Source: Hydrogenothermus marinus
Lineage (GTDB): Bacteria; Aquificota; Aquificia; Aquificales; Hydrogenothermaceae
NCBI RefSeq assembly: GCF_003688665.1
Contig: NZ_REFO01000010.1
Coordinates: forward strand, 434,001 to 498,000
Direction of reading: 5' to 3'
DNA: 64,000 bases
The notes below the pieces were generated by a model, which did not search any database, was not told the DNA's origin, and saw only the letters and a program-made list of their open reading frames with translations. Shown in pieces: positions 57,062 through 64,000 of the stretch (within the stretch, counting starts at the first letter, position 1; each line of letters starts with the position of its first letter). A program made the translations under genes and the position numbers.

Positions 57062-57688
57062 TTATTTAAAATAAGATAATTTCTTTAAAATTTCTTTTTG
57101 TCGCTTTAAAATATATTTAAAAATAGTATCCTCTAATGTAGGAGAGATATTAATAAATTTAATACCTATTTTATAATTGCTTTTATCTATCTCTTTTATA
57201 TAAACAACTTCACCTTTTACTTTAAAATCTTTATTAAAAATTTCTAAAATAAATTTATACTCTTTTCCTATTTCAAATAAGTCTGGTTTTTGTAATAAAA
57301 TACCAACTCCACCTTCTGATATATCCCAAGCTTTTATTTTATAATCATCAAATTTAATATAGATAGGATCTTCTTCAGATGTTTGAACTCTTATATGATT
57401 TCTTTTTAGTTTTGGCTCTGCTGCAACTGTAGGAAATGTGGTTACCATTTCTTCTTTATTATAAATAATTACACCCATAACATAAATAGTTTCGTTATAT
57501 TCAAAATAAAGTTCCTTAGTTTTTGAAAGTGCAAACAGAAGTTTTTCATTTAAAGACCAAATTATCTGTTCTTTATCAAAATCTATTTCATGGAGTTCTA
57601 TTTTTACTTTTATTGGGACTTCTTCATAAAAAGCATAAACATCTATAACCTTTTTTTCTTGTATCCAATCTATTACATTCATTAACAT
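57062..57688 (-). CDS. PilZ-domain c-di-GMP binding protein
   Basis: 208-residue protein. The C-terminal PilZ domain (about 98-205) shows the c-di-GMP motifs R-x3-R (RNHIR, about 101-105) and D-x-S-x2-G (DISEGG, about 126-131). The N-terminal half is a YcgR-like beta domain. It may read the c-di-GMP level controlled by proteins such as the EAL enzyme at 21377. It stands alone, divergent from dprA by 19 bases. Confidence 0.82.
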   Translation of the reverse strand: MLMNVIDWIQEKKVIDVYAFYEEVPIKVKIELHEIDFDKEQIIWSLNEKLLFALSKTKELYFEYNETIYVMGVIIYNKEEMVTTFPTVAAEPKLKRNHIRVQTSEEDPIYIKFDDYKIKAWDISEGGVGILLQKPDLFEIGKEYKFILEIFNKDFKVKGEVVYIKEIDKSNYKIGIKFINISPTLEDTIFKYILKRQKEILKKLSYFK

Positions 57689-57707
57689 ATCCTATTATAA
57701 TTATTTT

Positions 57708-58769
57708 ATGGAAAATATTATAAAATATTTACAGCTTTATTTCACAAAAGGACTTGGACATAAAACAATTAAGTCCTTAATAGATATTTTCGGAAATATT
57801 GAAAATTTATATAATTCTTCTTTTGAGGAAATTTCTAATAGATTTAGTCCTAAAATTGCAGAGCTTGTTTTGGAAGAAAGCCTAAAATATAAAAAACTTG
57901 CAGAAAAACAGCTTTTTTTAGCAGAAAAATTTAAGGTTTCTATTTTATGTTATGAAGATAAAAATTATCCTGAAAACCTAAAAAATATCCCAGATCCTCC
58001 ACCTGTTTTATTTATAAAAGGTAAATTACCTAATAATTACTCTATCTCAATAGTTGGTACAAGAAAACCTACCTACTATGGAAAGAAAATTACAGAGCTA
58101 ATTACTAAAAACTTAGTAAAATCAGATATATGCATAGTATCAGGCGGTGCTTATGGAATAGATAGTATTGCCCATAAAACAGCATTAAAAGAAAATGGAA
58201 AAACAGTAGCAGTTTTAGGTTCAAGTTTTGATTTTTTATATCCACCATCTCACAAAAAATTATTTGATGAAATTTCTGAAAATGGAGCAGTTATCTCAGA
58301 GTTTCCTTTTGGTACAAAAGCATCAAAATATACATTTCCTCAAAGAAATAGAATTGTAGCAGGTTTGTCTGAAGCTACAGTTGTAATAGAAGCTCCAGAA
58401 AAATCAGGTTCTTTAATTACTGCAAGATTTGCAAATGATTATGGAAAAACTGTTTTTGCGGTACCATCTAATATTGATAATAAAAATGGTAAAGGCTGTA
58501 ATATTTTAATAAAAGATGGAGCAACTCCAATAATTGATGAAAATACTATTTTAGAAGAAATAGGATATTTAACTTCTTTTGAGAAAGATATACAACTAAA
58601 TGACATTGAAAAAGATATTTTAAATTTAATCCAAACTCAGATTCATATTGATGAATTATCTGAAAAAATAGATATAAAATTAGATGAATTAACAGTTTTG
58701 CTATTTGAGATGGAAATGAAAGGTTTAATAAAGAATGAAAATGGGTTAGTAACTAAGCTAACCCTTTAA
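57708..58769 (+). CDS. dprA: DNA processing protein DprA
   Basis: 353-residue Rossmann-like protein that loads RecA on incoming single-stranded DNA in natural transformation. The core (about 70-280) contains SIVGTRKPTYYGK, VSGGAYGIDSIAH, FPQRNRIVAGLS and EAPEKSGSLITA. An N-terminal helix-hairpin-helix and a C-terminal winged-helix (about 290-353) complete it. Together with recO it suggests competence. The end overlaps pnp by four bases. Confidence 0.93.
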   Translation: MENIIKYLQLYFTKGLGHKTIKSLIDIFGNIENLYNSSFEEISNRFSPKIAELVLEESLKYKKLAEKQLFLAEKFKVSILCYEDKNYPENLKNIPDPPPVLFIKGKLPNNYSISIVGTRKPTYYGKKITELITKNLVKSDICIVSGGAYGIDSIAHKTALKENGKTVAVLGSSFDFLYPPSHKKLFDEISENGAVISEFPFGTKASKYTFPQRNRIVAGLSEATVVIEAPEKSGSLITARFANDYGKTVFAVPSNIDNKNGKGCNILIKDGATPIIDENTILEEIGYLTSFEKDIQLNDIEKDILNLIQTQIHIDELSEKIDIKLDELTVLLFEMEMKGLIKNENGLVTKLTL

Positions 58770-58770
58770 C
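58743..58770. terminator. Hairpin inside the dprA-pnp overlap, likely shared terminator
   Basis: The arms GGGTTAG (58743-58749) and CTAACCC (58758-58764) are perfect complements with an eight-base loop. They are formed by the last codons of dprA, which converge on pnp. Short T-runs on both sides (TTT plus; CATTTTC minus) are weak. Confidence 0.4.
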
Positions 58771-60892
58771 CTTGAAATATATCTTTATTTTTTGGAATAT
58801 CTTCCTCTTTTACATCTAATAAAGAAACCTTAGCTCTACCTTGCTCATCAACATCTATTACTTTAACTTTAAGAACATCACCTACAGATATTTTATCCTT
58901 AGCAGATTTTAATCTCTCTCCTGTTATCTGAGAAACATGTAATAAGCTTAATCTACCAGGAAGAAGTTCTACAAATGCACCATAATCTTCTACTCTTGTT
59001 ACTTTTCCTAAGAAAACGTCTCCTTTCTCAATATCCATTACAAGCTCATCTATCATAGCTGCAGCTTTATCTGCAGCTTCTTTATTAACTGCATATATTT
59101 TAACTAAACCGTCAGGTTCAATATCTATTTTTACACCTGTTTCATCAATTATCTTCTTGATATTCTTACCAGAAGGGCCTATAATTAAAGGTACTTTATC
59201 TGGTAAAACTCTTAATTTAACAACAGTTGGAGCATATTTAGAAACTTCTTCTCTTGGTTTTGGTATAGCATCATACATTAAATCAAGTATATAAAGTCTT
59301 GCTTCTCTTGCTCTTTCAAGTGCTTCCTGTAATATTTCCTTAGTTAATCCTTTTATTTTTATATCCATCTGTATAGCAGTAACACCATCTCTTGTCCCTG
59401 CTACTTTAAAGTCCATATCTCCAAGATGATCTTCGTCTCCAAGTATATCTGTAAGAATTATATACTCATCTTCATTTTTTAGAAGTCCCATAGCAATGCC
59501 AGCTACATGTTTTTTCATAGGAACTCCAGCATCAAATAAAGAAAGAGAACCTACACAAACAGAAGCCATCGAAGTTGATCCATTAGATTCTAATATTTCA
59601 GAAACAACTCTTATTACATAAGGAAATTCTTCTTCAGAAGGAATTAAAGGTTCTAAGGCTCTTTCTGCTAATGCTCCATGTCCTATCTCTCTTCTTGAAG
59701 GTGCTCTTGGAGGTCTTGCTTCTCCAACACTAAAAGGAGGAAAATTATAATGAAGCATAAATCTTTTCTTTTCTTCACCTTCTTCTATGCTCTCTTCTAT
59801 CTGTTCTTCACCAGGTGCTCCTAAGGTTACAACTCCAAGGGCTTGAGTTTGACCTCTTGTAAATATTGCTGAACCATGAGGTCTTGGTAAAGGATGTACC
59901 TTTATCCAAATTGGCCTTATCTCATCAGGTTTTCTTCCATCTATTCTAATTTTTTCTTTGAAAACCTGTTCTCTCATAACTTCAGAAACAAACTCTTTGA
60001 AAACAAATCCAGCTTTTGTCTGAAGTTCCTCTGGAATTTCTAAATCTTCTATTACTTTATTAAATATTTCATCTATTGTTCTATTTCTTTGTTTTTTATC
60101 TTCTATTTTAAAGGCATTAAGTATTTCTTCTTTATAGTTTACAAGTTTATTTTTTAAATCTTCTTCAAATTCATCTTTTTCAACAACTATTTTTTCTTTT
60201 CCTACTTTTGAAGCAAGTTCAAGTTGAAAATCAATAAGTTTTTTAATATATTCATGGCCAAACATAATTGCATCTAAAATTATTTCTTCAGGTACTTCTT
60301 CGCTTCCACCTTCTACCATTACAATAGCATCTTTACTACCGGCAACTACTATATCTAAATCTGATTTTTCTCTTTCCTCATAAGTTGGATTTATTACAAA
60401 TTTTCCATCAACTCTTCCAACTCTAACTCCTGCAATAGGTCCTTCAAAAGGTGCTTCAGATATTGTTAAAGCTGCAGATGCTCCTAATATAGCTAATACA
60501 TCTGGATCATGTTTATCATCTGCAGATAAAGTCATAGCTGTAATAATAATATCGTTATGGAAACCTTTTGGGAATAATGGTCTAATAGGTCTATCTATTA
60601 ATCTTGATACAAGAATCTCTCTATTAGATGGTTTACCTTCTCTTTTTACAAATCCACCAGGAATTTTTCCATAAGCATATGTTTTTTCTCTATATTCAAC
60701 AGTAAGTGGAAGAAAATCTATATCTGGCTGTGCTTCTGGCGAAACAACAACAGCAACAAATACTTCTGTTCCTCCCTGTTTAACTATAACTGCTCCACTG
60801 GATTGTCTTGCAAAATAACCAGTTTCTATAGTTATAACAGAGTCATCTATTTTTTCAGAAACAGTGTAAGCAGTATAGTTTGCATTATCCAT
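58766..60892 (-). CDS. pnp: Polyribonucleotide nucleotidyltransferase
   Basis: 708-residue phosphorolytic 3'-5' RNase. Two RNase PH domains (about 10-145 and 320-545) carry the signatures GGFVKREGKPS and DILGDEDHLGDMDFKVAG. The C-terminal KH (about 555-615, IIGPSGKNIKKI) and S1 (about 620-690) domains bind RNA. Its ATG shares one base with the rpsO stop, the conserved rpsO-pnp order. Confidence 0.96.
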   Translation of the reverse strand: MDNANYTAYTVSEKIDDSVITIETGYFARQSSGAVIVKQGGTEVFVAVVVSPEAQPDIDFLPLTVEYREKTYAYGKIPGGFVKREGKPSNREILVSRLIDRPIRPLFPKGFHNDIIITAMTLSADDKHDPDVLAILGASAALTISEAPFEGPIAGVRVGRVDGKFVINPTYEEREKSDLDIVVAGSKDAIVMVEGGSEEVPEEIILDAIMFGHEYIKKLIDFQLELASKVGKEKIVVEKDEFEEDLKNKLVNYKEEILNAFKIEDKKQRNRTIDEIFNKVIEDLEIPEELQTKAGFVFKEFVSEVMREQVFKEKIRIDGRKPDEIRPIWIKVHPLPRPHGSAIFTRGQTQALGVVTLGAPGEEQIEESIEEGEEKKRFMLHYNFPPFSVGEARPPRAPSRREIGHGALAERALEPLIPSEEEFPYVIRVVSEILESNGSTSMASVCVGSLSLFDAGVPMKKHVAGIAMGLLKNEDEYIILTDILGDEDHLGDMDFKVAGTRDGVTAIQMDIKIKGLTKEILQEALERAREARLYILDLMYDAIPKPREEVSKYAPTVVKLRVLPDKVPLIIGPSGKNIKKIIDETGVKIDIEPDGLVKIYAVNKEAADKAAAMIDELVMDIEKGDVFLGKVTRVEDYGAFVELLPGRLSLLHVSQITGERLKSAKDKISVGDVLKVKVIDVDEQGRAKVSLLDVKEEDIPKNKDIFQG

Positions 60893-61176
60893 TATTTACT
60901 CCCAGCACTTTGTCTTAATCCAAGTTCCTCAACAATTTTGTTGTATCTTTCTTCATCTACTCTTTGTAAGTATTTTAATAATTTTCTTCTTTTGTTAACC
61001 ATTCCAATAAGACCCCTTCTTGAGTGAAGATCTTTTTTATTCTGTTTAATGTGTTCTGTTAAGTTTTTAATTCTTTCTGTTAATATAGCAATCTGAACTT
61101 CTGGAGAACCTGTATCACCTTCATGTCTTGCATATTTTTTTATAATCTCAGCTTTCTTTTCTTGAGTAATGGACAT
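60892..61176 (-). CDS. rpsO: 30S ribosomal protein S15
   Basis: 94-residue S15, primary binder of the 16S central domain. [19 protein letters not shown] and [19 protein letters not shown] are invariant parts. I take ATG 61176 as start because AGGAGG stands seven bases upstream; the frame runs further to 61209 without need. It is co-transcribed with pnp. Confidence 0.97.
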   Translation of the reverse strand: MSITQEKKAEIIKKYARHEGDTGSPEVQIAILTERIKNLTEHIKQNKKDLHSRRGLIGMVNKRRKLLKYLQRVDEERYNKIVEELGLRQSAGSK

Positions 61177-61251
61177 CAAAAACCTCCTAAATTTTATATA
61201 AACTTTCAAGTTTAATATTATATCACTAAATAGATTTAGGTGTAAAATCTA

Positions 61252-63954
61252 TTAGGCTGTAAATTTAGTTTTTATTTTTATTAATTTTCCTTTTCTTTTT
61301 ATATATATAAATTCTCCTTTCTTTAAGAAAGTTAATGCCAACTTCAAATCATATATATTTTTTATTTTCATATCTGAAACTTGAACAATTATATCTTCTT
61401 TTTTTAATCCTAATTTCTCTGCAAGAGAGTTTTTTAAAACTTTCTTAATTATAACTTTTCCATCTTTTTCTTCTATAAATACTCCTAATTTTGGACTTTT
61501 CTTATATCTTATTTTATCCATATAAATTATATAATCTGCTATATTTTTTCTTATTTCGTCATTGTTTAATATTACAACTCCATTTAATTCTGTTCTTCTT
61601 TTAACTCTATCTGGTATTCCATATCTATATCTTAAATGACCATTTCCTGCAAGGATTATAAGTTTATAATCTGGTTTTTGTTTTATAAAGCTTGCTATAG
61701 TTTCTGCCATTGTCTCATCCCATAAAATCTGATTTTCATAAAAATATATAAAATTGCCTTTATTTTTTGAATGCATACTATAAATTATTTTAAGAAATTC
61801 TCTATACTCTTTATTTGAAAAATCTAAGTTTTTAGGAATATATTTTTTATACTTTTCAGATAAACAACCTAATCCACATTTTCTTACTTTTTCTGTTATT
61901 TCTACAGGAAGATTTAAAGCTATAATTTTTATTTTATTTTTTCTTGCAAAATCAAAAATAGGTTTATAAAGTCTATAATCATATCCCCATCTTTTGTAAT
62001 ACTCTATTTTTGACAAAAATTGTTTTTCAGAAATTTTTCCATCTATGTAATTATCAACTACCTGTTGGAAAGGTTTTTGAATCATTTCCATTCCAATTAC
62101 TATTCTTTTATATTTCTTATAAATATTTTTTATAATCTCAAGTTGAATTATATGATCTTCAAACTCAGTATGATTTTCTCCTATGTATATTAATCTTTTA
62201 TTTTTAATATTTTTTAAAAGATTTTGAAAGTTGTAAGCTCCTTTTTGTATATCTACTACTTCTGGTTTATCATAAATATTTTTATAATACTCATAAAAAC
62301 TTATACTCCTTGCCTTTTTTATATCTTTACCAAAAATAACTCCTGTATAATTTCCATAATGATTAGTAGCTAATTTGTATAATTTTTCATCATTTGTTAA
62401 AAATATAAATTTTTTGTTTCCAAGTGGATTTTTAAAAGAATAAACAAATTTTCCTTTTGGTATCTCAAAATTACCAATTATATTTTTCAGATATGAAAAA
62501 TCATTATCTATAAATAAAATATTTTTATTTTCTAAATTAGAAATTTTAAAATTTTTGTTTAATTTATTTACATTTTTTAATCCATAATATAAAAGAGGAT
62601 CTATTTCTTCATCTTTTAAGATCCTAAAAACTTGATATTCTGGATCTATATATATTCTAAATGGGATACTTTTAGTTTTTATTTTTACCTTTTGTTTCTT
62701 ATCTGAGATTTGAATAACTTTCCTTTCTTTTCCATCATTAGTTTCAACTACTACAGGAAGATTTAAAGAAAATTTTTCTTTTTGTATAAAGGTTAAAAAA
62801 ATCTCAAAATGGTCAATATTGTAAATAACATCATTAATTTTAAAACTAAAATCCGGATTGTATGCCTTATTTAACCATTGATTGAAAAATGGCTCTAAAC
62901 TTTTTTTATAGTACTTTTCAATAGATGTTTCTATATCATAAAAACCTACTCTTTTAAACTTATTTTCCTTATAAAATGTTCTAATACCTTCTAAAAATAG
63001 ATTTTTACCAACTAAATTTTCAAGCATATAAAAGAAAAACATACCTTTTCCATAACCAAGAGCTTCATAAGATTTATCTTTTTTATACTTAAAATCCTTT
63101 AAAGGAATATTTTTATTTGCTAAAGCATCATACTTTTCTAAAGTAATTTTTCTATACTCTTTTTTATTTTTTGAAAAATAATAATCAGAAAAATAGGTTG
63201 TTAATCCTTCTGACCAGTTTCCATTTTTACTATCTACATAAATACTACAACCAAACCATTGATGTAAAATCTCATGTGGTAAAGATGAATTAAAAATAAA
63301 ATCTTTATTTATCAAAAAACTAAAAATTGTAGTAAATGTTGGAAATGAAAATCCATAAGGATAAGAAGTCTCAACAATTGAAAATCTTTTGTAAGGAAAT
63401 TTCCCAAACATACTTTCATAATGTTTTATATAATCCTTTGCAAGAAACAATAATTTTATTGTTCCATTTTTATAAAAATATCCATAAATGGTTAAATCAT
63501 CTCTTATTTTTAGTTTCTCTATTTTATAATCTTTTCTTGCAAAAATATTTATTCCTTCTGCTTTATAAGGAAATTCAAAAATATATACATTTTCTTTTTT
63601 TATTATATTTTCTGATTCAGAAATAGGTATAAATCCATTTGGAATTTTTAATTTTAAATGATAATATGCAAGCTCATCTATAGTAGGATAAAAATTCCCA
63701 TCTGAGAAAATAGTTATTTCTTCTTTATAATTTAAATTTCTTGAGAAGAAAATTTTTATCTGATTTTTCTTTTCTTTTATTTTCTTTATTATTAAAACTG
63801 ATTTATAGAAAATTTTTGGTTTTTCTTTATCATAATTAATAGTAGCTATACCATTTAAAGTATTTGCCTGAATATTTAATTCTAAAAAGTAATCTATTTT
63901 TGCAAAAGATAAATTAAAAAGAAACAAAAATATAATAATTATGTATTTTTGCAT
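61252..63954 (-). CDS. Secreted fusion of M1-like metallopeptidase, ChaN-like and PDZ domains
   Basis: 900-residue protein with a signal peptide (1-18). Residues about 20-440 resemble M1 aminopeptidases: zinc site HEILH (227-231) with the third ligand Glu249 in NWSEGL, and GFSFPTFTTI before it. Residues about 585-800 resemble the ChaN/DUF399 heme-related domain (YIGENHTEFEDH, GMEMIQKPFQ, KRWGYDY, LAGNGHLRYRYGIP). Residues about 820-895 are a PDZ domain (LGVFIEE, LGLKKEDIIVQV). I know these domains as separate or paired, but not this triple order. It probably acts in the periplasm or at the outer membrane. Confidence 0.78.
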   Translation of the reverse strand: MQKYIIIIFLFLFNLSFAKIDYFLELNIQANTLNGIATINYDKEKPKIFYKSVLIIKKIKEKKNQIKIFFSRNLNYKEEITIFSDGNFYPTIDELAYYHLKLKIPNGFIPISESENIIKKENVYIFEFPYKAEGINIFARKDYKIEKLKIRDDLTIYGYFYKNGTIKLLFLAKDYIKHYESMFGKFPYKRFSIVETSYPYGFSFPTFTTIFSFLINKDFIFNSSLPHEILHQWFGCSIYVDSKNGNWSEGLTTYFSDYYFSKNKKEYRKITLEKYDALANKNIPLKDFKYKKDKSYEALGYGKGMFFFYMLENLVGKNLFLEGIRTFYKENKFKRVGFYDIETSIEKYYKKSLEPFFNQWLNKAYNPDFSFKINDVIYNIDHFEIFLTFIQKEKFSLNLPVVVETNDGKERKVIQISDKKQKVKIKTKSIPFRIYIDPEYQVFRILKDEEIDPLLYYGLKNVNKLNKNFKISNLENKNILFIDNDFSYLKNIIGNFEIPKGKFVYSFKNPLGNKKFIFLTNDEKLYKLATNHYGNYTGVIFGKDIKKARSISFYEYYKNIYDKPEVVDIQKGAYNFQNLLKNIKNKRLIYIGENHTEFEDHIIQLEIIKNIYKKYKRIVIGMEMIQKPFQQVVDNYIDGKISEKQFLSKIEYYKRWGYDYRLYKPIFDFARKNKIKIIALNLPVEITEKVRKCGLGCLSEKYKKYIPKNLDFSNKEYREFLKIIYSMHSKNKGNFIYFYENQILWDETMAETIASFIKQKPDYKLIILAGNGHLRYRYGIPDRVKRRTELNGVVILNNDEIRKNIADYIIYMDKIRYKKSPKLGVFIEEKDGKVIIKKVLKNSLAEKLGLKKEDIIVQVSDMKIKNIYDLKLALTFLKKGEFIYIKRKGKLIKIKTKFTA

Positions 63955-64000
63955 AACAAAACCTGCGGAATAAGATTATAATATACAATTCTACAAAAAA

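Overview
The window is a very AT-rich bacterial chromosome segment, densely packed and mostly in overlapping operons. The gene content fits a thermophilic member of the Aquificota, most likely the Hydrogenothermaceae (Sulfurihydrogenibium-like). The clues are a short family A DNA polymerase with no 5' nuclease domain, a menaquinone-type UbiD decarboxylase, LPS heptose kinase, an envelope with LPS-type functions, and A/purine-rich coding strands. The genus is an inference; no rRNA or tRNA gene is present to fix it.

Layout. 1-2200: methionine salvage (mtnB, mtnD) and fabI, closed by a clear terminator. 2190-2600: an AbrB antitoxin followed by the wreck of a PIN toxin gene. 2700-14050: LPS heptose kinase, a molybdate uptake operon (modA, a di-Mop protein, modB, modC), a penicillin-binding protein with a UbiD decarboxylase, then dksA, pncA, polA and recO. 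14100-23450: superoxide dismutase, a CsgG-like lipoprotein, a Nudix hydrolase, ligA, gdhA, a di-heme peroxidase and a GGDEF/EAL protein. 23442-28901 (minus): one tightly overlapped operon of leuD, usp, a TPR lipoprotein, a small lipoprotein, a HEPN protein, a small unknown, trpF and a CDP-alcohol phosphatidyltransferase. 28983-34930: a D-2-hydroxyacid dehydrogenase, a cupin, a DUF5335-like protein, mutL and glnD. 34990-39140: an RHH antitoxin with a frameshifted PIN toxin, a Bax-inhibitor-1 protein, and a copper operon whose multicopper oxidase is broken.

39141-47312 is the accessory highlight. It holds a leader, nine CRISPR repeats with eight spacers, and a six-gene type III effector operon (cmr1-like, cmr6-like, Csx11/Cas10, cmr4-like, cmr5-like and a Cas5-like RAMP). 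The large subunit carries neither a recognisable HD nuclease dyad nor a GGDD cyclase motif, and there is no CARF effector, cas6 or cas1/cas2 nearby. This matches subtype III-C. It suggests an effector that relies on Cas7-type RNA cleavage and not on cyclic oligoadenylate signalling.

47400-64000 returns to housekeeping: guaB, an unlisted 42-residue membrane protein, an unknown small protein, pgk, an inositol monophosphatase, QueH with a long C-terminal extension, an RND efflux pair, a PilZ protein, dprA, the rpsO-pnp pair, and a 900-residue secreted protein that fuses an M1-like peptidase, a ChaN-like domain and a PDZ domain.

All calls are from reading the sequence alone. Family assignments rest on visible motifs and remembered family architecture, not on searches.
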